A stretch of DNA of 64,000 bases from Pseudoneurospora amorphoporcata (lineage: Eukaryota; Ascomycota; Sordariomycetes; Sordariales; Sordariaceae). The notes below the pieces were generated by a model. The model did not search any database. It saw nothing but the letters and a program-made list of their open reading frames with translations, and was not told the DNA's origin. Within the stretch, counting starts at the first letter, position 1. Each line of letters opens with the position of its first letter. A program made the position numbers and the translations under genes. The stretch spans positions 186,001-250,000 of the forward strand of contig MU859084.1 of NCBI GenBank assembly GCA_033297205.1, given 5' to 3'. Shown here in pieces: positions 22,418-34,761 of the stretch.

Positions 22418-25201
22418 GGTTTAAGTAGTCAGGCTCAAATGGCCACATGACGACGCAGTAGTGAAAAGAGGCTCAGGCTCGGTGAGTACGAGGGAAGGCG
22501 CGACGCGAAAAATTCGGCTGCAGGTAAAACAGGCAGGAATCCGCCACGATGTCCAAGTCCCCTTCTGTTGAATGCAAGGCAAGTGCAGTGGGATTCGGTT
22601 GTTGCCGTTGGTTGGTGTAGTCAGGAGGAAGTCGCAGCCGAAGTATTTGTAAATTTGCGGAAGGTGCTAGAAAACAAGGTGATCATATTGCGTCCGACTC
22701 AGGTGGAGAGACTGGAGAGGGGACAGGTTGGAGCCTGTAGGCATCGGAACCTACGTATGCTCTTCAACTTGACCTGCACTGGAGCCTCCGAGGCCTGACA
22801 ACAGAAACTGCACAATTCCTCCAGGACCGCAGCCCACACCCAAGGTCTTAAGAGACCGTGAACTTCCCTCAAAACGTGGGATCCGGGGTAGTTTTGCTCT
22901 TCGCGCGTGTCTGTCAGACGTTTGAAGGCTCCGATTTGCCCCAGTGGTTGCCAATCTAGAGGTAGCTCGCGGCCTGGTGGGCACTTGCTTTGGGATGACG
23001 GCCGGCGAGCTGGCGTGAAGGAAATATGCGTGGGGTGGTAACGCAAGCCCCAAGGAAGGTAAATCGAAGAGCGGGCTGAAGAGCCTCAAGTGGATTATCT
23101 AGGTGACGGCGGCTGCCTGGCGTAATCAGGATGTCTAGACCGTTGTGGCCATCCAGATGCCGTCGACTTGAATAAGGCTGCAGGCGCACCACAAGGTTTC
23201 TCGGGAGCTGGCCTCCAACTGACTTGAACCACGTAACAAGAGGAAGGTCCCTTTAGACTATCGCGGTAGCCCACGCTGCATTTGAGCACGCCTTATTTTC
23301 CTGTCAGAATGGCCGGATGATACGGGATTGGACCACGGCAGCCTCAAGCGAAACTGAGAGCTGAATCGGATCGCGACAATGCTGCGTGAGGAAAAAGTGA
23401 GATGGGAAACGAATGGCAAGACACCCCGAAGAAAACTTGTGTAATGCTCGTGTACGACTCTGACTCGGAATGTTGCGCCGATTGTGAGGAGTCAAATTCA
23501 GGCCCAAGTGGAAAGAGGAGGCCGTGTTGTTCGGGAGGAAAGGCGTTGGGTTTGAATGGTTGGTGGTTACCAGTCTGAAGCCACCAACATAAGCGGAAAA
23601 CGTTGCTGGCCGCCAGCCAGCTTGTTTCTTTTTTGTTCCCCTTGAGAAAAAAAAAGAAAAAAAAAAAAAAGAAAAAAAAAAAAAAAAAACAACCACAAAC
23701 GCCAACAAAGTGCCGATTCCTTCGCTGCCGCAATCAATTCAGTTTCGAGAGTCCACCAGAATTCGCGCGCTGCGTTTTCTCAATTGTTGACTTCTGACAC
23801 GCGCCACTTTTACGTAGTGTAATTGGTAACGCGTTCCGGTGTTTCCCTGTTCATCCGAATTCGAACGCTGTTTATGCCTCCACAATGCATCCCTTCAGCT
23901 TTCCCCACACTGTCACGGTAGGTAAAGAAAAAAAGATCAAGAATCTGTACAGTGTAAAGCCTGGCAACGATATCTTCTGTGTTCAAGAGCGATGCGGTGC
24001 CCCTGGCGCTATCTCCATGGATGGGCGAGGCTTGTCTGTGATGGAAGGATCGTTGAGGATTTTGTACGGGATGCCTGTTCACCGAAACGAGAGGATCTCA
24101 CTTGTACAAACTGGGGGCCATCCCGTACTTAACATGTAGGCCTATTCCTCCCAGTGCTTGACCCGAAAGGTAAGTATGTATGCTGAATCGGTGTTAGACT
24201 TGTCAGCTTAGGAACATTCATTTCTGCCGATGTTATCATCGTCAACAGATCGGTCACCGATTTGGAGATGTTCATTTACTACACAGGATTGCTGGCGCGG
24301 GACAATGCCGCTCGAGGTTACTAATTGCCCTCACAGTTAATCCGTACAGTGTTAGTAAGTCTCCGCACAGTTACTTCATAGGAAGTTTGCTCAGCTCAAG
24401 CTCGTTGTCTTTATACCTTCTTGATAGCATTCTCGTCAGGTCTCGAAGCATCCGATTCCCTCTTGTGTTCAGGCACGGAATGAGAAAATGAGGGATTCAT
24501 AAGACCCGCTGTTTATGGGCCAAGGTGAGCATTACAGCGAGTGCTTTTCTGCACGCATGGACACACTTTTACCTTGGCATCCATTATCACAAGTTTGCAG
24601 ATTACGTTACCTTGCGTTCAACCTTAAACATCCGCAAAGATCATGACAGGGGAGGAACTCGGAGGCAAGAAAGGGATGACGCGCAGTTCAGCACAAAATG
24701 CCATGCTAGTGGCGCAGATGCTTATATAGACCTTGGTTGTCGGGATCGGCTCGCTATCGGCCTTGATGAAACCACATCTGGGCCTGGTCCAGATAAGTGC
24801 TTGAAATGTTTTTTTTATTCATTCTTGAATCTGTCGCTGGTCGCTTTCAACACCAAAACCAAGACAGATGCACATTGACCCAGGGTAATTGCGTCGTACA
24901 ATCAATTGCTTGAACATGGAGAGAATGTGGCAATGTATTAGACGCCACTCGAGTGCTCAGTCCAAACATGATTGGATTAGGAATTGCTGCTGCATGAGGA
25001 GCAGTAAGCAAAAGAGCAACCACGAAGTGAGGACAAATCTTAGGAGTCCAATATGACAGGTAGCCAAGCCAACAGAAACCGACAATGAGAAAAAAAGAAA
25101 AGGCCACCAAAACGGACGGTGGTATTTAAGCATCCCGGGTGTTCCTAACAACGCCGTAAATGCATGTCGCAAACATTCTTAGGAGAATGCCATTGATCAA
25201 A
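22418..25201. other. Intergenic region, no supported gene
   Basis: Promoter side of the ULS1-type gene and 3' side of the ENPP-type gene. It contains a large interrupted poly-A tract (23646-23689) and a tRNA D-arm-like fragment near 23815-23834 without a complete cloverleaf. Remaining short open frames have no recognisable content. Confidence 0.55.
23646..23689. repeat. Interrupted poly(A) tract
   Basis: Three A runs (9, 14 and 18 nt) separated by single G residues. No flanking direct repeats or retroelement body are visible, so this is best read as simple sequence rather than an inserted cDNA tail. Confidence 0.9.
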
Positions 25202-27660
25202 TCAAGTCGCATCCGATGAGCTATTGTCGTCCCACTTTTCGTCCGACTTGTCATCCTTGCCCGAATTTGCTACCTTCCCCCACCACTTGCTCACTTTCCC
25301 GGTAAACCAGTCCCAAAAGTTTTGTGTTTTTGAGTCAGATTTGCCGTCAGATGGGTCGTTACCGTCCGTCCCATTGTTGCCTTCGGGCGGTTGGTCAGTA
25401 GGTTGGGGGCTCGGCTGGTTGGGGCTAGGTGTATTCAGGTCGGATGCGGTTGAGGAGGTCTTGGCCGAAGCGATGGCCGAGGTAACGGCCGAGGTAGCAG
25501 TATCGGTGGAAACCGACTGTGCTGAAACAGGGATAAACACCGTGGTAGGAATGACAGTAGAAGAGGTAGTAAGAGGAGTAGCAGATGCGGTTAATGTGTA
25601 AGGTGTTACAGGGTCTATCGGACTCTCGATCCCGGCTCCAGGTTCATCACTATGGAGCCCTAGCGGTTTCAACGGAAGACGGAGTGTTCCGTTGTTGGGA
25701 GCCGGGGAGATGCCGACAGAGTCGCAGAGAATGTTATAAACCTCGATGTTTTCTGGAGCACCGTTAGCGGGTTTTGTTACACACCGACGTCCTGCAATTC
25801 ATCACACGAAGTGCACTTACGGAAAGCTTCAATCCGGCTGTTCGCCTTATGAGGGAACGCCGGACCGCGGGCAATAAAGATTGCCCTCATCAAGGGATGC
25901 TCGTGATCATAACCGTGAAGACCACGAGGGTGGTACACGGCTCCCTGCGCCTGCGCCTCCTTCAGATTCATCTCCTTCATGTTGACCAAAGCCCAGCCAG
26001 CTTTGGGTACGATCCAAAGAGGCGCGATCCGCTCATTGTTCGAGAAATGATACCTCTCTGGCATGTTGACATCGCGCAGATAAACCTCGAGGTTCGGGTT
26101 TATTTTGGTCTTCTTAACCAGATTGGTGTAAATGCCCTGAAGGTCATCGGGGTTCTTAGGTCTCAATCCCACCAGCGGCCAGCCGTCTGTGTGCTCGATC
26201 TTGCTGAGGTCGACCAGGTCCTCAAGCTGGACAAGCCGGGATATGTCAGTAGTTGCCATGCCGTGATCCGAGACCACAATAACGTTGACAATGTTGGTCA
26301 AATGCCGCTCCTCGAGCCCCTTAAGGATCTTGTCCATCATCCGGTCCACCTTTTCAATCGTAGATCGAATCTCAGTACTGTTCGGACCATATTTGTGTCC
26401 GTCAGAGTCAACATTCGGCACATAAGCCGCGATGACTTGTGGCCGTTCGTCGTCTGGCATGTCCAAAAAGCCTAGGATTCGATCAACTTTGTTTCCAAGC
26501 TTCTCCTTCCCGTTATACCTATCCATATAGGTAGGTTCGACGTCCAAAACATGGGCCTCGCTCCCCGGCCACATGTGGATGGCCGTCTTGAGTCCCTGTT
26601 TTTGAGCCGAGACCCAAAAGGGCTCTCCGCGCCACCACTTCGGATCCAAACTCCGCGCAGGATCCGTGTAGTAGAACTCTTCTTTGAGTGTGGGATCCCA
26701 GAAGGTGTTACCAACAACACCATGAGCTTCGGGATACAGGCCTGTTGCAAGCGTGTAATGGTTGGGAAACGTGACGCTAGGGAAAGAAGGCAGCATGTAA
26801 AGTGGCGACACGCCCTCCTTAATGAGTGAACTGAGTCTTGGTGTTAGTCCTCGATTAAGAAAGTCGGCTCTGAATCCATCCAAACTGAAGATGATCGTAG
26901 TAGGCGCAAACATGGCAGTGCCATTGCTCACTAGCGGTCGACTCGAAGTGCTATTCCCCCGCTTGGTTTTTAATGACAGCTTCCAGGCTGTCAAAAACAG
27001 GATGGCAAAGGCGACGAGTATCATGGCGTATATGAGTATCCATCGGCACCAGTCACGCTTGCGTCTAGCCTTGACATCTGAAAAATGCAGCAGGCCCCTT
27101 CGGTCGACATCGTCGCTGTCTTCGCGGTCGCTGCTGTCGCCCGTGGAACTTCCGTCTTTCATGCCCCCTTCCTCCATCTCGTACATCAATTCGCCATCCT
27201 CCCCGTGCTGTGCCTTGGCCAGCAGTCTGTCCCGCTTAGCCTGTCTCCGTTGTCGCCGCTTATTTCGCTTTTCGGCCACAAGATCATCCATCCACGCTCC
27301 CGGCGCGCTAGAGGAGCTTCTTGATCGTGACGGCGAAACATCGCTCATGCGGCGCGCAAGCATTCGTAAAGGATTGGGAATTGGCAGGTTGGACACTGTG
27401 CGTTCTAGCTCTTGCTTGCGCCGGGTTTCGGTTACCATCTGTTCCAGCTCTTCCTCCTCCATCAAGACGAGGCGGTCATGGGCTAAAAGCTCGCGGCTGT
27501 TGCGCGCACGGAGCTGGCGTTCGTCATCTTCACTGTCGGTGTCCTGTTCGCTCCGGATGGAAACTGCATCGGCATCGTAATCGGAGGGAGACAGCAGCGA
27601 TTGAGAGCGGTCTCGGCTAGCCGCAGGGGCTGTCGTCGTGTTCAGCGATCGAAGGGACAT
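25202..27660 (-). CDS. ENPP-family type II membrane phosphodiesterase/nucleotide pyrophosphatase
   Basis: Two exons (25821-27660, 25202-25752; intron 68 nt, GTAAGT donor, GCTAACGG branch site) give 796 residues. The first 200 residues are cytosolic in type: acidic and Ser-rich, then very basic (KRNKRRQRRQAKR). One transmembrane helix lies at about 206-228 (WILIYAMILVAFAILFLTAW), placing the catalytic domain in the lumen or outside. Alkaline-phosphatase-superfamily metal-site motifs are complete: SLDGFRADF, the nucleophile Thr in SVTFPNHYT, ATGLYPEAHG, VDSDGHKYGP, VSDHGM and LHGYDHEHP. After the intron the domain ends with IEVYNILCDSVGISPAPNNGT, as in yeast NPP1/NPP2. A Ser/Thr-rich tail with a Pro/Asn spacer follows. 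Family members cleave nucleotide phosphodiester or pyrophosphate bonds; yeast homologues respond to phosphate limitation. The substrate here is unproved. Confidence 0.92.
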
Positions 27661-28394
27661 GTTCGCATCTCGACGCGGGTGCGCTGGTTCGGGGTTCAGG
27701 GAGAGGTGTTGGGATTGAATCTCTTATCGGAGATGGAGTTGGGGTAGCATGGTCTAGCTGGCTCAACTTGAAACTGTGGACGAAATGATGCATCGAGGTT
27801 TTGCTGACATATGCTCGTGGTTTTTTCCTCGTTGAAGAGATGCAGCAGGTTGGGGGAGAGGGGGGTTTTCCAAAAGGGAACTGGACCCTTCCCGGGTTGT
27901 CAGCGAAAGCCTAGCGCAAAAATGGAAATGCTGGTCCTTCCCTGCCTGGACTCCATCGACCCCATGTTACGCAGCCCCACATCGCGCAGCGGTACCTCAA
28001 CGGCCAAACGGCATTTCTTGAACAAGTCCAGATCGAAGTTTCAACATCGATTTCAACTCACGTTGGAGTTCAGAAAATTCAAATCTGATTTGCGCTCTTG
28101 AGCTCGTTTCGCTTTTCATCAGCTCAATGAGAACTGTCTCTAACATAGCCGAATTCTTGTTTCAATGTAAGCTACGACAGATTTTAACCAATCTTTAAAG
28201 TCTCACCTGAAACGATTCATGCCTTGTCACCAGTTCACCGTATGTATTCTATATTTGATCGGGTCGTCTAACATCCCGGTTATTCCGGAGCCTGTATCAT
28301 CCGATGTATGTCATGTCTGACCCATAGCTAACTGAAACCGGAAAAAGAATGGGAAAGAACACAATAGGCCATGGGCGAAGCAAGCCAGCCGACT
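27661..28394. other. Intergenic region between tandem minus-strand genes
   Basis: Upstream region of the ENPP-type gene and 3' end of the acetyltransferase gene. No gene and no clear TATA box were seen. Confidence 0.6.
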
Positions 28395-29510
28395 TCAGCA
28401 CCAGCAGTAGTAATAGTTGTCTTCCCATACCGTGTCTTTGTGTTTCCCACCAGCCCATCGCAGAGATGGGATACTGTCATCAATCCTCTCATCGAACACG
28501 GCATCGATATCGTGGGGATGCACATCACCCACGGCCTTGCAGCCCAACGTCGTCTCCTCATCTGGGTTCCACAACAACACGGTCCCCAGACCCCACGTGG
28601 TCGCCTCGACCAGTGCGGCTTCCACAAGGACCCTGATGTCATTGATGCGCTGTTGCGGTGTCGACTCCAGCACTGTGACAACCTTCAGTACCTTGAGCTT
28701 CTTCGACTTCCAGTCATGTTCCCAGTAGATCCAAGCTCGTCCGTTACTAGTAATGGCTCCACGGTTCTCTGGTATCTTTCCGTCCAACAACTTTCCACTG
28801 ACGAACTCTGCTCGAGCTACCTGCCACGACATCTGAGCGAAGCTGGGTACGAATGCCACATGCGTTGCCCCGTCGGTTGGAATTCGATCGAATCGAGCGC
28901 TGAGGTGAAGCTCGTCCACCTCACAAAGAGTGCGCAGTTCCTCGAGGTGCAGGTATCGTATGCTCTCGGGCTGGGTGTGTTGGAGGGCAGGTGTCTTGTT
29001 GCCATTTATTGAGGTAGGCGGAATGTAGGTAAGAGTGACTTCCTCGCTGGGGAAAACGTGCCAGCCCAGGTTCGAATAGTATTGCCGGCCAATGTCGCTG
29101 TACAAGACGCTAAGATCGCTGTCACGATCCATGACCTCTTGCACGTGGCGGAGCAAGGTTGCGGCCATGCCCTGGCGGCGGTAATCCGGGTTGGTGTACA
29201 CACTGGCAATGCCGTAGCCGTAGCCCTCCCGCGAGACGCCGTTTTCTGAGATCAGGACCTTCTTCCTGGTGGTTTCGCAACTCGCGATGATCTGCCGTGG
29301 ACACCCCTTCGGGTGCAGCACCCAGTACTTGCAACTCCCGTTCTTGGTAAGCTCTTGTTCCGAAAGGTGGATTTCCCGCGCAACGTAGGTTTCAATGGAC
29401 ATGGGTCGGGCCCAAACAGCGCCGTTGAGCTTCCATGCCAGCTCTCGCTGCTCTGGTGTCGCCTCGCAAAAGTCGGTGTCGGCTGCCATAATGGCTAGCG
29501 GTTGTGCCAT
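28395..29510 (-). CDS. GNAT acetyltransferase, LYC1 (lysine acetyltransferase) type
   Basis: Single exon of 371 residues from the ATG at 29510 (MAQPLAIMAADTDF). The frame is open a further 109 codons upstream, but that part is leader-like. The N-terminal half is a GNAT fold: VYTNPDYRRQGMAATLLRHV at about residues 100-120 carries the acetyl-CoA-binding R-x-x-G-x-A signature. DIGRQYYSNLGWHVFPSEEV follows, typical of the family. The C-terminal half (LRTLCEVDELHL, ARAEFVSGKLL, GRAWIYWEHDWKSKKLKVLKV, EATTWGLGTVLLWNP) matches the LYC1 C-terminal region. In Yarrowia, LYC1 N6-acetylates free lysine to start its catabolism. The same role here is inference from family membership. The next minus-strand gene starts 0.7 kb downstream. 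Confidence 0.85.
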   Translation of the reverse strand: MAQPLAIMAADTDFCEATPEQRELAWKLNGAVWARPMSIETYVAREIHLSEQELTKNGSCKYWVLHPKGCPRQIIASCETTRKKVLISENGVSREGYGYGIASVYTNPDYRRQGMAATLLRHVQEVMDRDSDLSVLYSDIGRQYYSNLGWHVFPSEEVTLTYIPPTSINGNKTPALQHTQPESIRYLHLEELRTLCEVDELHLSARFDRIPTDGATHVAFVPSFAQMSWQVARAEFVSGKLLDGKIPENRGAITSNGRAWIYWEHDWKSKKLKVLKVVTVLESTPQQRINDIRVLVEAALVEATTWGLGTVLLWNPDEETTLGCKAVGDVHPHDIDAVFDERIDDSIPSLRWAGGKHKDTVWEDNYYYCWC

Positions 29511-31239
29511 GATGAGTGTGCTGTCTGTGCAACAATCTGCGCAGTGGTGAATGTGGGTGGCAGAGGAAAAGCGTCGACGTGGGCTTAGCTTAAGCCCGTT
29601 TCGTATGGTGGGGGGTCTCAGGGGAAGAGAGCAATGACAGTTGAGAGACGAACGAAGTAATACGAGGTCTGGAGGTTCAAGGTATATAAAAGCAAGGTTG
29701 TTCGGGCCGACAGCTGCTTGAAACAAACATCTCGTACGTTCCCCACGTTGAACTATCAAGGGTGGGGGTGATGATGCTTCCGCAGATCCCCAGGCTGTCA
29801 ATGACAGAACAGGTTTGTGTCCATGCTGCTTCACCAACCACTCTTGATTGTTTTGGGGGGCGTTCTGGCGGCTGGCCTGGCGTTATCATCCGATGCGTGA
29901 AGAGCGAATTGGGGACGGGGAACTCATTCGCAAATACGATGGCTGTGATGCCACCATGACTTCGTGGTTGCACTGATTTCGAGAATTCATCAGCCGCGAA
30001 AACGGATCATGGCGGCTGTTAGTGCAGTGGATCCATCAAAAGCTTATTGTCGACCTAACCAGCCACAATCCGACCTTCGGTCATTATTCGTGCCCTTCAC
30101 ATGCGTATCTGTCATACCATGTGTTCAACTTCACCTGCTTTTTGAAGTATTTACCGAAGAAGTCATCACGTCCCCTAGCCGCCATACACCTTTGGGTCCC
30201 GGAAACCAAGGTGAAGGACGGAAAGGTGGACTGAACTTGGTAGAAGTTTGGACAAGATCGGGCATGAAAGATAAGCTTCTATGAGCCCGGTCCAGCAAGG
30301 AATGAACTGAACAGCCGCTTCACCAAAAGGCCCGAAAGATATCTGAAAATATATTGTGCAGTGGTGAGACTTACAAGGTAAGGGTCTTAACAACTCAAAT
30401 TATAGTGATTTGATATCAGGTTCCAAGCTGGCTTTCGGCTTCCGCGCTGTCAGCAGAGTCCACGCCGCAACGGGACTCGCGGACGATGATGGGCCATTCC
30501 GTACTCCCCTCATTCCATGTCGACGAGTGGAATTGGACAGGTCAGATGAAAATGCTAAAATGCCGGTAGCCATAGAGCAGGTAGCCGGTGATCTTCAGCG
30601 CGTGTTTGGGCAAACGGGTCATGAGGAAATTTGCCGGTGGTGTCGCGGTGCACTTTGAACAGGCATCCAAGGTTGCGTCGAGACCTTCGCTTTACTGTGG
30701 TCTCGAGCGAAAGTAAAATCCCCCTGTTAGGTATCTTTTAGCACGGACGTCTATGATTTTATACCTACCCCACTTATTTAAACTTACCCATCATACCAAG
30801 TAACGATGTTGAGGCCGCGATAGGTCACGGTAATTCCCAGGGGCACTGCAGTGGCTGGCCGTTATCGATAAGGCCCACTTTCACAAGCATGAGCTGGGGT
30901 AACCCCGCGCTAGTGGTGGCTGACACCCTTGCGCCAGGAACCTGGCGAGCTAAGCCACGGAGGCGGAATAATTTGTGGCCGCAACTTTTCGCCTAGCCCT
31001 GCCAATTACCGGAGCGCACACAAAAATTGGTCTGGATATCGATGCAAGGTGGATGACTTGGACACTTTGACGGCCTCGTAACCAGCATCAAAGGTACGCA
31101 TATCGAACCCCCCCCCAAGCCTCTAGCATATCCCACGGCGTTTTTGGCTTCTCTCCTGAAATTTGCGACAATCCGCACTTTTCCCCCGATTCCCGACTTG
31201 TCGCTGACCCAGCAAACCCAACTCAGACCGACAAGAAAA
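29511..31239. promoter_or_regulatory. Divergent region between the LYC1-type and eL14 genes
   Basis: No supported gene. It carries a palindromic TTATCGATAA at 30862-30871, about 370 nt before the eL14 start; a GGGGTAACCCC palindrome near 30896; and a C8 run near 31110. The left part includes the TATA-like element listed separately. Confidence 0.5.
29683..29688 (-). promoter_or_regulatory. Possible TATA element of the LYC1-type gene
   Basis: TATATA in the minus-strand context CTTTTATATACC, about 170 nt upstream of the chosen ATG. The distance suits a fungal TATA box with a leader of about 130 nt. Confidence 0.35.
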
Positions 31240-31756
31240 ATGGCGGATATCCAGATCGGTTCCAGCGCCTGGCGCCTCGTTGAGGTTGGCCGTGTCCTCA
31301 AGCTCGAGACCGGCAGCCTCGCGACCATCGTCGAGATCGTCGACCACAAGCGCGTATGTCTGAACCGAGCGTGGAAACCACCGATTTGAAATTCAAGACG
31401 CGAGGACAGGAAACTAAACGAACATTTTTCGCGATACACAGGTCCTTGTCGATGGCCCCTCGTCCGACCCCAAGCTCGCTGCCCCCCGCGGCGTTGTTTC
31501 CCTCTCCAGAACCCTTCTCACCCCCCTCGTCGTCGAGAAGCTTCCCCGTGGTGCCCGCACCGGTGCCGTCAAGAAGGCTTGGGAGGCCGCCGGCATCGAT
31601 GCCAAGTGGAAGGAGAGCAACTGGGCCAAGAAGCAGCTCCAGCAGGAGCGCCGCAAGGCCCTCACCGACTTCGACCGCTTCAAGGTTATGCGCCTCAAGA
31701 AGCAGCGCCGCTTCGAGGAGCGCAAGGCTCTCGCCAAGATCAAGGCCTCTGCTTAA
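31240..31756 (+). CDS. RPL14: 60S ribosomal protein eL14
   Basis: Two exons (31240-31353, 31442-31756) give 142 residues. The 88-nt intron falls between codons and has a GTATGT donor. The protein is a structural component of the large cytosolic ribosomal subunit. The N-terminus (WRLVEVGRVLKLETGSLATIVEIVDHKRVLVDGP) is the SH3-like KOW fold of the eL14 family. The C-terminal half (AAGIDAKWKESNWAKK, then an Arg/Lys-rich helix DFDRFKVMRLKKQRRFEERKAL) is the long basic helix that lies on rRNA. The length fits fungal eL14 (about 135-150). The ATG has a strong context (AAAAATGGCG). It is the first of three plus-strand housekeeping genes. Confidence 0.96.
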
Positions 31757-33214
31757 ATGATTTGGGACGATTAGATTTGGGAGCGTTTGGTCGGCATGGT
31801 TCTTGGGTGGAGGGTCTTTCGAAACGGTCTGCATGAACAACATCAGCATCAGGGTTGCTGGGATACCTCTCTGCGTCGCTCTCGGAAGACCTCTTTTGTC
31901 ACATCATCAGGGTGGCTCGCGGCGTCATAGGGAAATTGCGAATTAAGCCAAAAATGACCCCAAGGTCTATACCCCCATCAACCGCCATTTCTTGGGTTTG
32001 TCTGAGGTGCTGGAATCAATCAAAGCAAGCTGTGATGAACAATTCCGTGCTGCAAACAGGGAAGACCAGATTGTGATATTTGCTCCGGTGACTCGGGATC
32101 TGGTGCGAAGTGATGGCATGGCTTGACTACGCGTCAACGCGGTTTGGACGGGCGACTCGTGGCAGCAGAAGCGGATGGCATGGAGAGACAAGTTGTTTGA
32201 CAACTTCCACTGTCACGGTTTGGTTCCTCTTCGGCTGGTTTTGGGTTGTGGCAAGCTATCCGCATGTGAAGCAATATGTTGACGTTCTGACATCCACGTT
32301 GCAGAATACGATATGAGATGTGACTTAGTAGCACTTTAGCATTGGTATCCCATGTCCGTTGCTTAAGGGGGAATCATGGCTTGAAACGGCAGTCGTGCTC
32401 TACAAAAACATCAAGAACTGGCGGCCTTTGACAACTTCGGTGAGACTGGTGAAGGTGGCTCGGCAGTGTCAGCAATCCAATCTGTACAACACTCTACCCT
32501 GTGAGTTGATCTTGAAGATGACCTCACTGTTGATGACCCCTGCCAAGACAACATTGAAAGGGTGAGTTACACTCGGTAGGTTCAGACCAGGAATGCCCAA
32601 AGTTGGGGATGACTCAGGATATCTCAACCATGAAATATAGACCAATGCATAAGGATGAACTCAATGTATCCGCGTGTTTGAGAAAACATGCAAGATCTCC
32701 TATGTAAACAACTTGGACACAATGTCGTTGAAGATGAATGTGGACCGTTTTCATCAAGGCCCTTAGTATGCGCATATGGGGCTCCACAATCTGGTCGGTT
32801 CGAAATTGGCCAAACAAGATGGTTAGGGTTACCGAGGGATATTGGCCAAAGGAGGCTTTTGAGCAAGCTGGGCAGTGGCTGCCGTGCCCGGTTGAGCGAT
32901 CACACACCGGGGCCGGGGCGTGCACGCACTTTTGGTGAATTTTGGATCCCGAACTTTTTCTCTCCCACCACGCCTGCGACCCCTTCACAACCCCGCATAT
33001 CATATCTTAGCGGTTTTTTCCCAACAATGTGAGTACGACGAGGAGATGCGCACTCGTGGTACCCGCCCTTTGCTCGGGGCCTTCGCCCAGCCACGATATT
33101 GCCGTTTTTGCAGCTCTGAACGAGCGCAAAAGGGGACGCATTTGAGCCATGTTGTGTGTGCGGTTGTGTGCGGGGCTAGAGAGCTGACCAGTCAATCCGC
33201 CACTAGCTATCAAA
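31757..33214. promoter_or_regulatory. Region between eL14 and NAC-alpha genes
   Basis: 3' end of eL14 and promoter of the NAC-alpha gene. The main feature is a telomere-repeat-like box at 32821-32833 (separate entry), 382 nt before the NAC-alpha start. No gene is supported. Confidence 0.55.
32821..32833 (+). promoter_or_regulatory. Telobox-like element upstream of NAC-alpha
   Basis: GGTTAGGGTTACC contains one and a half TTAGGG units. The identical 13-mer occurs upstream of COX16, and a related string lies upstream of the ATP synthase g gene. Telomere-repeat-binding factors use such boxes in fungal and plant housekeeping promoters; binding here is inferred. Confidence 0.5.
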
Positions 33215-34038
33215 ATGGCCGATCCCAGAGTTGAGGAGCTCCCCGAGGAGGAGGTTAAGAAGACCCAGGTCGAGGATCTCGACAACTCCAGCGATGACGA
33301 GTCCGATATCGAGGCTGGCGACTCCAGCCTTCCCGCTGGCTCCCAGGCCGTGATCCACTCCCGCAACGAGAAGAAGGCTCGCCAGGCCATCGCAAAGCTG
33401 CACCTCCAGCCCGTCCCTGGCATCACCCGCGTCACTCTCCGCCGCCCCAAGAACGTGAGTTGGGAACATTGGAAAAGCGACTGTTGTCGGACCACTGCTG
33501 CCGTCGTGGGCAGCCCCGCGATTGGACAGCTTTGTTTCGAGGCGGAAGCTTGGAGCTCCCATTTTGGTGGGGAACTACCATAGCTAACAAAGACGACCAG
33601 ATCCTCTTCGTCATCAACAACCCCGAGGTCTACAAGTCCCCCAACAGCAACACCTACATGTGAGCTTGCCCGTCAACTCCCGTTGCGGAGCTTCCCCGGT
33701 TACCTCGCTCCTCAAATACTAACTCTCTGGATAGCGTCTTCGGTGAGGCCAAGATTGAGGACCTTAACGCCTCCGCCCAGGCCGCCGCTGCCCAGCAGCT
33801 CGCCAGCCAGTCCGCTGAGCACGACCACGCCGGCCACAGCCACGAGCACGAGGAGGAGGGCAAGGCCAAGGAGGAGGAAGAGGAGGATGATGGTGAGGAG
33901 GTCGACGCCGAGGGTATCGAGGACAAGGACATCGAGCTTGTCATGACCCAGGCCAGCGTCTCCCGCAAGAAGGCCATCAAGGCTCTCAAAGAGAACGACA
34001 ACGATATCGTCAACTCCATCATGGCGTTGAGCATCTAA
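33215..34038 (+). CDS. egd2: Nascent polypeptide-associated complex subunit alpha
   Basis: Three exons (33215-33454, 33601-33659, 33735-34038) give 200 residues. Introns are 146 and 75 nt, the second with a TACTAACT branch site. NAC-alpha pairs with NAC-beta at the ribosomal exit tunnel and shields nascent chains. The NAC domain is clear: NEKKARQAIAKLHLQPVPGITRVTLRR, KNILFVINNPEVYKSPNSNTYIVFGEAKIEDL. A Gln/Ala-rich and very acidic His-containing linker follows (about 120-160), and then a C-terminal UBA domain (IEDKDIELVMTQASVSRKKAIKALKENDNDIVNSIMALS). The length is as in other fungi. The start at 33215 (CAAAATGGCC) gives the usual acidic N-terminus. Confidence 0.96.
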
Positions 34039-34761
34039 GTTGTCGTTAGGAGCCGTTGAATGACCTCAAAATATACCGCTTGATCCACCAACCCTGCCAT
34101 CATAAGGCTCCCGTTTTGTCTTCTTGCCATTGATCGCCGTGATTCTCATCCTTGACAGCTTAACGAACCATCGAGTTCACTGTGTCCATAACATTAGATC
34201 AGCTTCTGTACCTCTCTGACGGCGGTGAATGTGAAAGGTGTCATGGCCCATAGAGTGGTTATTTGAAATTCCACGAGAAATTAAGAGGAGCTTCATTTCG
34301 TACGTGTAGGTGTCCTCTTGATGAGTTGTTGCGGAGTTTGATCCATTTTGGCCAAGGAATTGTTCCATGAAGGAACATGGTAAAGAGTTCCGGATGTGAT
34401 ATGCTTTGACTTTGATTCCTTCCGGTACCTCCCGTCTAGATCGACAAACTTTATAGAACGCATGGAAACAAGGTGACCCAAGCGCAACGGCCATTTGTTC
34501 GTAGAAATTGAAATTGGCTACCGCTGATCAGCTATGACTTCCATTTTCTTAAAAATGGTCAGGATGATCGCATTGCCTCAGAACCTAAAAACCTAAAGAA
34601 CATCTCGCCGTGACCCGATTGTCCCGCTGGTGGAGTCACGTGACGGGTTCGCGATCGCCCGGCGGGCGGCTCCCAGGCCTGCTTCAACTTTGCCGAGTGC
34701 AAGCAACGACACTGACAGCGATTGACCTCCTCTCCCTGACCACCTCAGAACCACCGCAAAA
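34039..34761. promoter_or_regulatory. Region between NAC-alpha and ATP synthase d genes
   Basis: Contains the 3' end of the NAC-alpha gene and the promoter of the ATP synthase d gene. A GC-rich stretch with a CACGTG E-box-like string (GTCACGTGACGG) lies near 34637-34646. No gene is seen. Confidence 0.55.

Noticed and set aside
23646..23689. Poly(A) tract as the tail of an inserted retroelement
   Set aside because: No target-site duplication and no reverse-transcriptase-like sequence next to it.
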